Below are positions 1 to 9,206 of a DNA stretch of 64,000 nucleotides, piece by piece. The notes below the pieces were generated by a model. The model worked only from the letters and a program-made list of their open reading frames with translations. It was not told where the DNA came from and ran no database searches. Made by a program: the position numbers and the translations under genes. Source of the DNA: Chitinophagaceae bacterium (GTDB lineage Bacteria > Bacteroidota > Bacteroidia > Chitinophagales > Chitinophagaceae); the NCBI GenBank assembly GCA_014379965.1, contig JACMKU010000211.1, positions 1-64,000 of the forward strand, read 5' to 3'. How positions within the stretch are numbered: the first letter of the stretch is position 1; every line of letters begins with the position of its first letter.

Positions 1-168
1 CCTGTTTCTAATTTGTAATGAGGAAGAGATTCAGAAATAGCGATGAGAGAGAGGAACAGAAACAGAAACAGGAACAGAAACAGGAATAGAGCGAGAAACA
101 GAGCGGGAGCGAGGGGCAGGAACAGGAACAGAGCGAGAAACAGAGCGGGAGCGAGGGGCAGACACCCA
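1..168. repeat. GAAACAG/GAGCGAG word repeat (family F), right arm
   Basis: This stretch upstream of umuC is a low-complexity run of the words GAAACAG, GGAACAG and GAGCGAG. The block GAGCGAGAAACAGAGCGGGA occurs twice, about 44 bases apart. Positions 1-9 (CCTGTTTCT) are complementary to the run and are probably the end of a left arm lying before the window. The same words recur at 43104-43281 and 44535-44702. Read in frame the repeat gives an Arg/Asn-rich peptide that is not part of UmuC. Confidence 0.85.
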
Positions 169-186
169 CCCAACAAAACACTCAAC

Positions 187-1470
187 ATGAAAGCAATCGT
201 AGACTGTAATAACTTTTATTGTTCATGTGAACGACTATTCCAACCCCGTCTTTGGAACAAGCCGGTTGTCGTGCTTAGCAACAACGATGGTTGCATTATT
301 TCGCGCAGCGACGAGGCCAAGAAGATCGGAATTGAAATGTCTGGTCCCTATTTCCTCGCCAAGCCCCTCATTCAGAAGCATGATGTGGCTGTATTCTCTT
401 CTAACTACAATCTGTATGGCGATCTTAGCTGGCGGGTTATGGAGACTCTTCGCATCATCCTGGGCAAAAAAAATGTGGAAGTCTATTCCGTTGACGAGGC
501 CTTCCTCGACCTTGATATTTTTCCCGACGAGGATTTACCCCGCATCTCATCATTGATCCGCGAGACCGCGGAAGAGTGGACGGGCATCAAGGTTTCCGTT
601 GGAGTAGCTCCCACGAAAGTACTGGCTAAACTCGCCAATCGCCTTTCGAAGAAAGACAAACAGAAAACGAACTGCATCATGATTCTCGATACGGAGGATA
701 AGATACTGGAAGCACTCGAGAGAACACCCGTTGGCGACATTTGGGGTGTCGGAAGGAAATATGCTAAGAAACTTTCGGAAGAGTGGGGCATCTACGATGC
801 TCTTCAATTGAGAAACGTGAGCGAGGAATTTGCCAGGACCCATCTTGGTGGAGTGGTTGGTGCCCGCCTCGTCCGGGAACTGAAAGGCATTGCCTCACAC
901 GAGATGGTAGACGAGCTCGTGTCCAAAAAAATGATAGCGACAACCCGCATGTTTGGAAATCCTGTAGGAAAAATTGGCGATATCAAGGAGGCGGTTGCGA
1001 CCTACACTTCCCGGGCGGCTGAGAAACTACGTCGCCAGCATGGCGCCGCTTCCATAGTCAGTGTATTTGTCGTTGAAAAGGAACAGGACCACACGTTAAA
1101 TTTCCGGCGACCCGGCACCATAAGCACTCAAACTATACTTCCTTCCGCAACCTCTTTTACCAATGAACTAATTAAGCCCGCCGTGTTACTTGTCGATCAA
1201 CTCTTCCGCGAAGGTCAAATGTATACAAAAGCTGGAGTGATGCTGAGTGGCATTGTACCCGACTCGTCTATACAGGGCAACCTGTTCAGATCGGATCCTA
1301 AAAATTCAGAGCGGGTGCTAATGGATATGATCGACAACGTAAACTTCAGCCAGCGTGACGATGTTTTGAAGTTCGCTGCCTCAGGGACCACCCGTGACTG
1401 GAAGATGCGGCAGGAACTGAAGAGCAAGAGATATACTACGCGCTGGGAAGAACTATATGAGGTGCGTTAG
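187..1470 (+). CDS. umuC: Y-family DNA polymerase, UmuC subunit of Pol V
   Basis: Catalytic subunit of an error-prone translesion polymerase of the UmuC/DinB type, acting at stalled forks during the SOS response. The ATG at 187 gives a 427-residue protein starting MKAIVDCNNFYCSCERLFQP, the usual UmuC N-terminus and length. An in-frame start at 43 only adds an Arg/Asn-rich peptide encoded by the upstream repeat and is rejected. Visible metal ligands are Asp6 in the first motif and Asp103-Glu104 in SVDEAF. A helix-hairpin-helix region (GDIWGVGRKYAKKL) and a little-finger domain follow. The partner UmuD, usually directly upstream, is not in the window and may lie before base 1. The gene ends 7 bases before the converging DUF72 gene. 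Confidence 0.93.
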   Translation: MKAIVDCNNFYCSCERLFQPRLWNKPVVVLSNNDGCIISRSDEAKKIGIEMSGPYFLAKPLIQKHDVAVFSSNYNLYGDLSWRVMETLRIILGKKNVEVYSVDEAFLDLDIFPDEDLPRISSLIRETAEEWTGIKVSVGVAPTKVLAKLANRLSKKDKQKTNCIMILDTEDKILEALERTPVGDIWGVGRKYAKKLSEEWGIYDALQLRNVSEEFARTHLGGVVGARLVRELKGIASHEMVDELVSKKMIATTRMFGNPVGKIGDIKEAVATYTSRAAEKLRRQHGAASIVSVFVVEKEQDHTLNFRRPGTISTQTILPSATSFTNELIKPAVLLVDQLFREGQMYTKAGVMLSGIVPDSSIQGNLFRSDPKNSERVLMDMIDNVNFSQRDDVLKFAASGTTRDWKMRQELKSKRYTTRWEELYEVR

Positions 1471-1477
1471 CCAAGTT

Positions 1478-2413
1478 TCATTTACGTTTTTTCTTCGGAG
1501 TTTCCTTGGAAAACTCGGGTACTAGGAGGTTTAATCCACATTGCTTATTTAGTTTCTCGACGAGATAGATCGTGAGTTCCGGCGACTTAGCCTCATCGTG
1601 CATGTGCATGAAGAAATAAAGTTCCTCCAGTCCATGGTCCAGCCAGTATTTGATTCGCCTTACCCAGGAATCTGTTCTTTTATAATCGGTAGGATGAAGG
1701 CTATTACCTACATACCTGATGAAAGCTCTTGGTGAGGTCAGATGCATATGAGCACAATCGCGACGCCCCGCCGTATCGGTAATCACCGCACCAATATTAT
1801 GTTCTTTTAAAAATGTAAAAAGATCGGCGCGCTCAGTTTTATTGGCAAACCATTCGGGATGGCGTACTTCCAGGAAAAACGAAAGGTCTTCTGGAAGAGT
1901 TTCGAGGAAGCTGAACAACTCAGATTTCCGTTTTGGTGTAAATAGTTCATTCACCTGTATGAAAGTTGGTCCAAGCTGCGTACCAAAGGCCCGGATACCA
2001 CGCAGGAATTCATTAGTGATGAATCGCTTTGAGCTGAAGTTGCCATAGTGCGTTATGCCTTTATACATTTTGGGGCAAAAGACGAAATCAAGGTCTTTCG
2101 CTTTCTCACCCCATTTTCGAATAGCAGTGGGTCCATAGACCTTATAATGTGTCGCGTTTAGTTCAATGGAATTATAATGTTTCACGTAGTGCTGTAGAAA
2201 ATCCTTTTCCTTCGTTCCAGATGGATAGATCTTTCCAACCCACTCCGTGCGTCCCCATTTTGCGCATCCGACATGTATCTTCGGTGGATTTAGTTTCCTG
2301 GCTTTTTTTGTGATCACGGTTGATGATAATACTTCGGCATTGGCGACAGGCTCCTTCGGCAAGCGGAAATTAATCTTGTTCAACTCCTTTACAGGCACCC
2401 TTCCGAATTCCAT
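1478..2413 (-). CDS. DUF72 (YecE-like) family protein
   Basis: A TIM-barrel DUF72 protein of 311 residues; the biochemical role of this family is not established. The family opening is visible as HVGCAKWGRTEWVGKIYP, followed by the barrel with the conserved stretches FCPKMYKGITH, LGPTFIQVNE and FFLEVRHPEWF. A longer reading from a TTG at 2437 exists, but that codon sits inside a -7 promoter box (2435-2442), so the ATG at 2413 is preferred. A basic tail (KETPKKKRK) ends the protein. It converges on umuC and diverges from the sulfatase gene, with a repeat element between. Confidence 0.85.
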   Translation of the reverse strand: MEFGRVPVKELNKINFRLPKEPVANAEVLSSTVITKKARKLNPPKIHVGCAKWGRTEWVGKIYPSGTKEKDFLQHYVKHYNSIELNATHYKVYGPTAIRKWGEKAKDLDFVFCPKMYKGITHYGNFSSKRFITNEFLRGIRAFGTQLGPTFIQVNELFTPKRKSELFSFLETLPEDLSFFLEVRHPEWFANKTERADLFTFLKEHNIGAVITDTAGRRDCAHMHLTSPRAFIRYVGNSLHPTDYKRTDSWVRRIKYWLDHGLEELYFFMHMHDEAKSPELTIYLVEKLNKQCGLNLLVPEFSKETPKKKRK

Positions 2414-2434
2414 AGATGATGTGTTTAGCAGGTA

Positions 2435-2442
2435 CAAATCTA
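2435..2442 (-). promoter_or_regulatory. Bacteroidota -7 box for the DUF72 gene
   Basis: On the minus strand the sequence is TAGATTTG, a full match to TAnnTTTG. It predicts a start site near 2431 and an 18-base leader before the ATG at 2413. No clear TTG -33 box was seen. Confidence 0.45.
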
Positions 2443-2463
2443 ACTATTGTCCATAGGAAACGA

Positions 2464-2600
2464 AGTTACGGGTTATGAGTTATGGGTTATGGGTGGAACC
2501 CTTATTGGGAGCATGCCGTTCCAGTTTGGTTCTCAACGGAGGACGGGAGGTTCGATGTTTAAAGTCTCCATCCGTAACCCATAACTCACAATCCGTAACT
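2464..2600. repeat. Inverted word repeat (GGTTATG/GTTACGG family)
   Basis: Left arm 2464-2497 repeats the word GGGTTATG; right arm 2567-2600 is its imperfect reverse complement (CCATAACTC, GTAACCC). The arms are about 34 bases with few mismatches, separated by 69 bases of unrelated sequence. It lies between the divergent DUF72 and sulfatase genes, where no terminator is expected. Confidence 0.85.
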
Positions 2601-2636
2601 CAACGTAAATATGTAACTTGAATTCAATAACCGTTT

Positions 2637-4181
2637 ATGAAACTACTACTGCTTGCAATGCTCGTGTCTTCTGCCTTAGCAGGACAGCAAACCCCGAACA
2701 TCATCTACATCATGAGTGACGATCATGACAACGACGCCATCAGCGCATACAACAAACAGTTTATCCAGACGCCTAACATCGACAGGATAGCCAGGGAAGG
2801 TGCTAAATTCAATAAGGCCTTCGTTGGAAATTCGATCTGTTCGCCAGCAAGAGCGACGTTGCTCACCGGTCAGCATTCTCATAAGAATGGAGTGAAAAAT
2901 AATTTTACACGGTTCGATTCGTCGAAGACAAACATAGCGCACCTTCTTACGAAGCAAGGTTACCAGACTGCCCTAATTGGTAAATGGCACCTTCACTCCT
3001 ACCCCACAGGATTTGACTATTGGCGGATACTCCCGGGAATGGGACAATACTTTGATACCCGGATGATCACTATGAAAGGTGATACGATCATCGAGAAAGG
3101 CTATTCTACAGACGTTATTACGAATGATGCGCTTCAATGGCTGGACGAGATCAATGCACAGAAACCTTTCGCGCTTTTTCTACACCATAAAGCACCGCAT
3201 CGCAACTTTGTACCGGCTTTAAAACACCTGGAAGAGTTTCACAAGAAAACCTTTCCTGTACCTGCCACGTTGTACAATGATTCAACAGGAAGAGGAAGCG
3301 CCTGGCGAATGCAGACGATGAGCATCCTGGAAGACATGCGTCTATGCAGCGACCTTAAAATTAATCCAAAGTATTTGGAAGGTATACCCGAACTCAAACC
3401 AGATGCAAACGAGGTGGCTACCTACAATGCCATCATGCGGCGCATGGGTGAGAAGGACCGCGCACGGTTTGAGGAGATCTATGCTGAAAGGGGAAAAGTC
3501 CTGCAGGAGCTTAAGCCAAAAGGGCATGAACTGCTAAAATACAAATACCAGTGGTACATGCAGGACTACCTTGCCTGCATCGCCTCGATTGACGAAAGCG
3601 TCGGGCGAGTCCTCGATTATCTGGATCAAAATGAATTGTCTGATCGTACCGTCGTAATATACACGAGTGACCAAGGTTTCTATCTTGGTGAAAATGGCTG
3701 GTTCGACAAACGATTCGCGTATGATGTATCGATGCAGACGCCATTGATGGTGCGCTGGCCCGAACATATCAAGGCGGGATTCGTTAGCAATACACTCGTG
3801 CAAAACATAGACTTCGCACCCACTCTTCTTGACTTCGCCGGCGCAAAAGCTCCAGGCTCGATGCAGGGAGTCAGTCTTAAATCACTCCTTACCGGAAAGC
3901 AGAGAAACCTATCCAGGAAATACCTTTACTACCACTATTATGAGTATGGAAAAGATCATACTGTCATTCCGCACCTGGCCATCCGCGGCGATCAATATAA
4001 GCTCATCTACTTCTATACAGTCAACGAATGGGAACTATACGACCTGGTCGCTGATCCCGCTGAACAACGCAACCTCATCCGCTCCACAAGACATCAACAG
4101 GTAGTTAATCAGATGAAAAACGAATTGAATAAACTACGGGATTTGTATGATGATCATGAGGTTGCGGGGATGCTGAATTGA
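2637..4181 (+). CDS. Secreted sulfatase (formylglycine-dependent, S1 type)
   Basis: A 514-residue exported sulfatase that should hydrolyse a sulfate ester on a carbohydrate or related substrate; the substrate cannot be told from sequence. Residues 1-15 form a signal peptide (MKLLLLAMLVSSALA). Metal ligands Asp28-Asp29 lie in IYIMSDDH. The formylglycine motif C-S-P-A-R is at 68-72, so Cys68 is the residue a maturase would convert. Lys and His residues follow in GKWHLHSYP and HHKAPHR, and SDQGFYLGENGWFDKR carries the second metal site. No sulfatase-maturing enzyme is nearby. The gene stands alone and is followed by repeat sequence directly after its TGA. Confidence 0.9.
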   Translation: MKLLLLAMLVSSALAGQQTPNIIYIMSDDHDNDAISAYNKQFIQTPNIDRIAREGAKFNKAFVGNSICSPARATLLTGQHSHKNGVKNNFTRFDSSKTNIAHLLTKQGYQTALIGKWHLHSYPTGFDYWRILPGMGQYFDTRMITMKGDTIIEKGYSTDVITNDALQWLDEINAQKPFALFLHHKAPHRNFVPALKHLEEFHKKTFPVPATLYNDSTGRGSAWRMQTMSILEDMRLCSDLKINPKYLEGIPELKPDANEVATYNAIMRRMGEKDRARFEEIYAERGKVLQELKPKGHELLKYKYQWYMQDYLACIASIDESVGRVLDYLDQNELSDRTVVIYTSDQGFYLGENGWFDKRFAYDVSMQTPLMVRWPEHIKAGFVSNTLVQNIDFAPTLLDFAGAKAPGSMQGVSLKSLLTGKQRNLSRKYLYYHYYEYGKDHTVIPHLAIRGDQYKLIYFYTVNEWELYDLVADPAEQRNLIRSTRHQQVVNQMKNELNKLRDLYDDHEVAGMLN

Positions 4182-4652
4182 GCGGTGAGTGGTCAGTGGT
4201 CAGTGGGTCGTTTAAGTTCATTTTCTCCCTATGTAAGGAAACCTGAACTTTACAGGCTCTGTAGTCCCTGGGATTCGTGGAAAACCTGGATTGTATTCCG
4301 AACGGTCCTATTTAGCAAGGCAGTATCCGGAAGCGATTGGGAAGAAACAGACCCTACTTGCAGAGCGCAGGACAATACAAATAACCGAAGCAGATAGATG
4401 CTGATAGTTTCATGAAAAAATGGTAGCGAAGCGTGAAAAACGATTCACAATATAATGAAGAGAGGTGAATTCGCAATCAGCAATGGATGAATGGAAATTC
4501 TGGAGTTTTGGGTGTGAATTAGTTATGTGGAATTGGGAATCCGGAATCGGGAATCCGGACTTGCGATTGAAGAACGTGTACGATTCGTAAAGCCCAATTC
4601 CTGATTACCAATTTCCCGATTACAAACCCCGATTCTCAACTTCCTCAACCAG
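4182..4652. other. Gene-free stretch with repeat fragments
   Basis: About 470 bases without a convincing gene. It starts with a short run of the GTGAGTGGTCAGTGG word (4183-4212), continues with about 300 bases in which I recognise nothing, and ends with an inverted GAATCCGG repeat. A 70-codon open frame from 4185 begins inside the repeat and lacks any family signature. Confidence 0.6.
4528..4644. repeat. Inverted word repeat (GGAATCCGG/AATTGGG family)
   Basis: Left arm 4528-4562 is made of GGGAATCCGG-type words. Right arm 4593-4644 holds the complementary words CCAATTCC, TTTCCCGATTA and CCCCGATT, less perfect than at other loci. The spacer is about 30 bases. It lies between the ends of the converging sulfatase and lipoprotein genes. 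Confidence 0.7.
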
Positions 4653-5132
4653 TTACAGTGTGCATTTTATTTTAACGAATGGCCGGTTGCTGTCGAATTG
4701 GAGATTCGCTGGATCAGTAAACATGGTGGTATCGTTTCGCTGAGTGACGTCCCCGCTGGCTGGCCACAGTTCGCCGGGTCTTACCCTCCAGGCAACCTGC
4801 CTGACTGACATTACACCCTCGGAACGAAATAGGTACCAGCCTGTGATGATGCTATCAGTGAGTTCAGCCTTGATGCTGCCATCATTCATATCTTTCTCAA
4901 AGATCTTATAACTGAGAGGGCCTGTGACGTTAGTTCCGCTCATGTCAATCTGTAACATGGCGGTGTCCCTATTGTACAATTGGGAATAACAGCCGCCGAT
5001 AGTAGTGTCTTTACCAGCCACAGCTTTGCCGGAAAGACTATCGGTAACCGTCGTTGAACCGGTGGTGGTGGTGTTGTCGTTGCAGGACAGGATGATAAGA
5101 ATCAGTGTCGCCACGCAAAAAAATCGAATCAT
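4653..5132 (-). CDS. Hypothetical lipoprotein
   Basis: A 159-residue protein of unknown function. Residues 1-16 form a hydrophobic signal and the lipobox LILSC-like end places the acylated Cys at 17, so it should be anchored in the outer or inner membrane. A Thr/Ser-rich linker follows (NTTTTGSTTVTDS), then a compact domain with GCYSQLYNRDTAMLQIDM and GPLSYKIFEKDMNDG. Bacteroidota have many such small lipoproteins with a lipocalin-like or beta-sandwich look, but I cannot name a family. It lies downstream of the GH63-like gene on the same strand, separated by an inverted repeat. Confidence 0.7.
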   Translation of the reverse strand: MIRFFCVATLILIILSCNDNTTTTGSTTVTDSLSGKAVAGKDTTIGGCYSQLYNRDTAMLQIDMSGTNVTGPLSYKIFEKDMNDGSIKAELTDSIITGWYLFRSEGVMSVRQVAWRVRPGELWPASGDVTQRNDTTMFTDPANLQFDSNRPFVKIKCTL

Positions 5133-5158
5133 ACGGTTAGTGTTTAAAAGGGTGAGTG

Positions 5159-5313
5159 GTCAGCGGTGACACAGTGAATAGTGAGTAGTGAATAGTGAAT
5201 GCTCCCCGTTTATTCAACTGACCTATTTATTCAACTACCCCAATTTAAGGAAAAATCAATAGGAACGATCCACTCACTATTCACCATTCACTATTCACTG
5301 TGTCACCTCTGAC
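5159..5313. repeat. Inverted word repeat (GTGAATAGTGA family)
   Basis: Left arm 5159-5201 and right arm 5270-5313 are near-perfect reverse complements built from GTGAATAGTGA words, with a 68-base spacer. The right arm overlaps the 3' end of the next gene and encodes its last codons (GQR) and TGA stop. Related words without a clear partner arm occur at 4183-4212, 29034-29080 and 43066-43100. Confidence 0.88.
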
Positions 5314-7918
5314 CATACTCGCTAATTAATTCGGCCACCAGGGCTGTCCATCCGGTCTGGTGACTGGCTCCGAGGCCCCTTCCATTGTCACCATGAAAAT
5401 ATTCATAAAACAGTACGAGGTGTTCGTTACCCGGTTGTTTATAGAACCAGCTATAATCGCCATATAGTCGGCGGTTGCCATCTTCATCTTTTTCGAAGAG
5501 ACGAATGACCCGCTTCGTGAGTTCATCGGCGACCATAGAAAGCGATTTCTTCACACCAGAGCCGGAAGGGTACTCTACCTGCAATGAATCCCCATAAAAC
5601 TCCCCGTATTTGCGAATTGACTGGATGATCAGGAAATTAATAGGCATCCACACAGGTCCGCGCCAGTTTGAATTGCCACCGAACAGGTCCGAAGTGGAAT
5701 CACCTGGATCATATTTGATGCTGTATGTATTGCCTTCCACGGTCACGGAGTAAATATTGTTCTCATGGTGTTTGGACAAGGCCCTGATTCCTCCTCCAGA
5801 TAAAAACTCGGCTTCGTCCAGCAGTCGTTGAAGGAGGTCAACAAGTTTATCTTTTGGTACGAGTGATAAGAGGACCTCTTCGTCGTCACTCCTCTCCTCG
5901 TTCGGCCAGAATTTCTTGTTCTTCTTCCGGTAGTTCTCGAACCATGTGATTCGTTTTCGGAAATCGATCAGGTGGTCAAGTACCTTCTTACTTATCGTAG
6001 ACACGGCATAGAGCGAGGTGACACCCACTATAGATTGAATGCGAAGTGGAATGGGATCGGCGCCAGTGACGCAAAGCACGTCATAGAAGAAACGGTCTTC
6101 CTCATTCCACAAGCCATGCTCGTTCAATGATTCAGCAATGAGTACAAAGTGTTCGAAGAACTTGGTAGCGGTATCTTCGAAACTAATATCATGCATCGCT
6201 ATCTCGATGGCCATATCCATCATGTCCAGTGCATAGGTACCCATCCAACTCGTACCATCTGCCTGCTCCAATTGCACTTCACCTGGAAAATGAAAACTTC
6301 GATTGAATACACCGATGTTGTCGAGGCCAAGGAACCCTCCTTCGAATATGTTGTTGCCGTTGATATCCTTCCGGTTGATCCACCACGTGAAATTGATGAT
6401 GAGTTTATGAAAACATTTTTTCAGGAAATCGATATCGCCGGTTCCAGTGCGTTTCTTTTCAATATGATACACCTGCATTGCTGCCCATGCCTGAACGGGT
6501 GGATTCACATCGCTGAAGTTCCATTCGTATGCAGGCAACTGCCCATCCGGCTTCATGTACCATTCCCGCATCACCAGCAGAAGCTGGTGTTTCGCGAAGG
6601 TGGGATCCACCACGGCCATCGATATACATTGAAACGCAAGGTCCCATGCGGCATACCATGGATACTCCCATTTGTCCGGCATCATGATCACATCCTGGTT
6701 CTTCAGGTGCGTCCAGTCATTATTACGGCCAGTACTCCTGGAATTGGTGATGGGCGTGATGCCGTCACTAACAGTAAGCCAGCGTTCAACATCGAAATGA
6801 TAGTATTGCTTGCTCCATAACACACCTGCGAGCGCCTGTCGTTGTATCTGTGCCATCTCCTGGCTCATGCCTTTCGGCAGTATTGCCGCATAGAAATCAT
6901 CAGCCTCCTGTTTACGTACTGCAAAAATGTCCTTGAACCCGTTAGCGAAGGGATTGTCAACGGCCTTGTTGTTAAGTCTGCAATAGACGGTCTTGGTAGC
7001 ACCGCCTGCGATTTTCATCTTATAGACCGGTGAAAATTTCGTTCCTGACTTTTTCTTCGTGAGTTCCGGGATGTTCTTACCGCGGATAATTGCCTCATGA
7101 AACGCATCTTTCACGAAGATCGATTCATTGGGAACACCGGTAACGATCTCGGTATTGGTTTCGTTCTCCGTGAATAACATCTTATCCGCCGGCTGGAAAT
7201 AGAAATAATACTCACCTAGTCTCTCGTGCTCGGCTTTGACGGAAGTCTTTGTAGCGTATGAAATGTTTGGCTTCTCTTTGAAACTCCCTTGTTTCCACCG
7301 GTTGTAGAACCAAAGCGTGGGCAGAAGTGAAATCTCCGCAGCCTTATTGAAACGGTTAGTAATATCAATCTTTATGAAAATGTCCTGGGCGCCTTGCTTG
7401 GCATATGTGACCTTCACATCGAAATACTGGTTCTTATTGAAGACGCCGGTATCTAGTATTTCATACTCTGGATCATGCCTGCTTCTTTTCTGGTTTTCTT
7501 CCTTGAGGAGGTCGTAAGGAAATGCTTGTTGTGGATACTTGTACAAGTACTCCATGTAATAATGCGTAGGAAGGTTGTCGAGGTAGTAATAAAGTTCTTT
7601 TACATCCTCTCCATGATTTCCTTGCGGGTTACCGAGGCCAAACAGTCTTTCTTTAAGAATATGATCGTTGCCATTCCATAAGGCCACGCAGAAACAAAGG
7701 TTTCCGAAGAAATCTGAGATGCCCGCGAGGCCGTCCTCGCCCCACATATAAGCCCTGCAATGTGCATGATCGAAGGGAAAATATCGCCAGGCATCACCAT
7801 TCGCACTATAATCTTCACGAACGGTACCCCACTGTCGCTCGCTCATGTATGGACCCCATTGGGCCAATGGTATCGCCTTTGTTGCATTTACTGCCAGTCG
7901 CTGATGTTCTGCTGTCAT
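5303..7918 (-). CDS. GH63-like / MGH1-type glycosidase
   Basis: A large (871 residues) cytoplasmic-looking protein of the GH63-related, mannosylglycerate-hydrolase-like (alpha/alpha)6 toroid group; proteins of this size are usually annotated as glucosidase. No signal peptide is seen. The N-terminus carries the conserved RQWGTVREDYSANGDAWRYF and the aromatic HAHCRAYMWGEDGL stretches. The catalytic toroid holds PDKWEYPWYAAWDLAFQ, QLPAYEWNFSDVNPPVQAW, WMGTYALDMM and NWRGPVWMPINF. The substrate is not predictable from sequence. The final residues and stop codon come from the neighbouring repeat arm. The gene is isolated, with repeats on both sides. Confidence 0.85.
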   Translation of the reverse strand: MTAEHQRLAVNATKAIPLAQWGPYMSERQWGTVREDYSANGDAWRYFPFDHAHCRAYMWGEDGLAGISDFFGNLCFCVALWNGNDHILKERLFGLGNPQGNHGEDVKELYYYLDNLPTHYYMEYLYKYPQQAFPYDLLKEENQKRSRHDPEYEILDTGVFNKNQYFDVKVTYAKQGAQDIFIKIDITNRFNKAAEISLLPTLWFYNRWKQGSFKEKPNISYATKTSVKAEHERLGEYYFYFQPADKMLFTENETNTEIVTGVPNESIFVKDAFHEAIIRGKNIPELTKKKSGTKFSPVYKMKIAGGATKTVYCRLNNKAVDNPFANGFKDIFAVRKQEADDFYAAILPKGMSQEMAQIQRQALAGVLWSKQYYHFDVERWLTVSDGITPITNSRSTGRNNDWTHLKNQDVIMMPDKWEYPWYAAWDLAFQCISMAVVDPTFAKHQLLLVMREWYMKPDGQLPAYEWNFSDVNPPVQAWAAMQVYHIEKKRTGTGDIDFLKKCFHKLIINFTWWINRKDINGNNIFEGGFLGLDNIGVFNRSFHFPGEVQLEQADGTSWMGTYALDMMDMAIEIAMHDISFEDTATKFFEHFVLIAESLNEHGLWNEEDRFFYDVLCVTGADPIPLRIQSIVGVTSLYAVSTISKKVLDHLIDFRKRITWFENYRKKNKKFWPNEERSDDEEVLLSLVPKDKLVDLLQRLLDEAEFLSGGGIRALSKHHENNIYSVTVEGNTYSIKYDPGDSTSDLFGGNSNWRGPVWMPINFLIIQSIRKYGEFYGDSLQVEYPSGSGVKKSLSMVADELTKRVIRLFEKDEDGNRRLYGDYSWFYKQPGNEHLVLFYEYFHGDNGRGLGASHQTGWTALVAELISEYGQR

Positions 7919-8278
7919 TCCGTTTTGTTTACCACAACTAATAGCGCCGTGAAAAAATAAAATCCGCCATTACAGTCATCCATCTATGAATGCTGTACCA
8001 GCTCATCCTTCCACAGAGCATTTCCGCCCCTCCCATACAGCAATGCAATCCCCGAATTCGGGCCAGGTGCAAATTTAGCCCTTACACGCTAATTAACTTG
8101 TAAACGTTTGCTTTCATATAAAGGCTAGTGGCTAGTAGGAAGTGGCTAGTGGGGATCCTTAGGCGAAGATTGCATTCAAGATTGTTGCTCGAATACGTTA
8201 GAAAGCTTTCAATATTTTTGGAGCCATCCCCACTAGCCACTTCCTACTAACCACTCGCCTATTTCCACTAGCTGCCTG
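7919..8278. other. Gene-free stretch with an inverted repeat
   Basis: About 360 bases without a gene between two minus-strand genes. The part 7919-8120 should hold the promoter of the GH63-like gene, but I see no full -7 box. The rest is the GGCTAGTGG inverted repeat. Confidence 0.6.
8121..8264. repeat. Inverted word repeat (GGCTAGTGG family)
   Basis: Left arm 8121-8158 consists of GGCTAGTGG-type words; right arm 8226-8264 is its reverse complement with few mismatches. The spacer is 67 bases of unrelated sequence. A single arm of the same family lies at 36547-36617. Confidence 0.88.
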
Positions 8279-9097
8279 TTACTGGTACTTACTTATTAAT
8301 GCCGACAATATCTTCTTATCTGCATCCGTGATAACCCGCAACGTGTCGCCGGGTACGAAATGTATCTTGAATGATTGGATAGCGTTCTCAGGATTCTTGA
8401 TATCGTATCCTACTATTCTCAAAGCATGCATCGCGTTGAAATCAACAGGGACGTTAATGGCGGTGGTATCATACCAATGACCATATCCGTTCTCTGCGAG
8501 TCGCTGCCATGGAAAGAACCTGTTTGGATCGACTTTCCTTCCGGGTGCGATATCTGCATGCCCGATAAAATTCCCGGTCGGTATGTTGTAGGCTCTCTTC
8601 AATCTTCCTAGCAATTCCATCACACTATTGATTTGATCGTCGGTGAATGGTTCGAATCCATTATTATCGATCTCTATCCCAATGCTGCTACTGTTTAGAT
8701 CCGTAGCATTACCCCACTTGCTTACGCCCGCATGGTGCGCCCTCAAAAGATCATTAAGCATATGATGAACCTTTCCATCCTTGCACACGACGTAGTGTGA
8801 ACTCACCTGCGTGCGTGCGAGCGTGAAGGTCTTCAGCGTCTGGTCGCAACTATTTTGAGCCGTGTGATGAATCACCACATAATTGGGACGTCGTACACTG
8901 AAATTTGTGGTCCCTACCCATGGAGATGCATAGTTCAACCCGGCCGAATCCGCCACCGGGTACTCGCGTAATAATTTCGCATACTCTTTGGTCTGTTTAC
9001 GATACACCTTATTCGTAGATCTGTAGGGATGCGATACACAACTGCCGGTGACGACCAGCGCAGCCAGTAAAAATCCCAATGCCTGCCTGTTTATCAT
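8279..9097 (-). CDS. N-acetylmuramoyl-L-alanine amidase (Amidase_2), lipoprotein
   Basis: A zinc amidase of the AmpD/PGRP fold, predicted to cut the bond between MurNAc and the stem peptide in the periplasm. The start at 9097 gives 272 residues with signal MINRQALGFLLAALVVTGSC and lipid-modified Cys20; a longer reading to 9196 adds residues upstream of the signal peptide and is rejected. Zinc-site residues are visible as the first His in YVVIHHTAQ, His in RAHHAG, and the late IGHADIAPGRKVDPN stretch with the Asp typical of this family. A -7 box lies directly before the start. It could supply anhydro-muropeptides to the sugar-recycling genes at 20-22.6 kb, but that link is only inferred. Confidence 0.88.
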   Translation of the reverse strand: MINRQALGFLLAALVVTGSCVSHPYRSTNKVYRKQTKEYAKLLREYPVADSAGLNYASPWVGTTNFSVRRPNYVVIHHTAQNSCDQTLKTFTLARTQVSSHYVVCKDGKVHHMLNDLLRAHHAGVSKWGNATDLNSSSIGIEIDNNGFEPFTDDQINSVMELLGRLKRAYNIPTGNFIGHADIAPGRKVDPNRFFPWQRLAENGYGHWYDTTAINVPVDFNAMHALRIVGYDIKNPENAIQSFKIHFVPGDTLRVITDADKKILSALISKYQ

Positions 9098-9101
9098 GCG
9101 G

Positions 9102-9109
9102 CAAATGTA
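9102..9109 (-). promoter_or_regulatory. -7 box, nearly leaderless amidase transcript
   Basis: The minus strand reads TACATTTG, a full TAnnTTTG match ending 5 bases before the ATG at 9097. If the start site is about 4 bases downstream, the mRNA would start at or next to the ATG. Confidence 0.5.
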
Positions 9110-9206
9110 TGAATAAGTATAATCGTCCTCTTTAAGGGACCAGATAATAAACTCATTGCAACGAATCATTAACCACCCTGCCGTACCTTCATACAAATTA
9201 TCAACT

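Noticed and set aside
43-186. N-terminal Arg/Asn-rich extension of UmuC
   Set aside because: It is the translation of a low-complexity DNA repeat that also occurs in gaps elsewhere; UmuC homologues start at MKAIVDCNNF.
2610-2636. Third ECF-type promoter (TGTAAC then CGTT) before the sulfatase gene
   Set aside because: The spacing is 14 rather than 17 bases, so the match is probably by chance.
4185-4397. 70-codon frame after the sulfatase gene
   Set aside because: Starts inside repeat words, no family signature, and no clear start signal.
6149-6820. 223-codon frame opposite the GH63-like gene
   Set aside because: Lies wholly antisense to a well-supported coding region and has no recognisable domain.
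8640-8660. tRNA-like GGTTCGAATCC stretch
   Set aside because: It lies inside the amidase coding region and has no cloverleaf around it.
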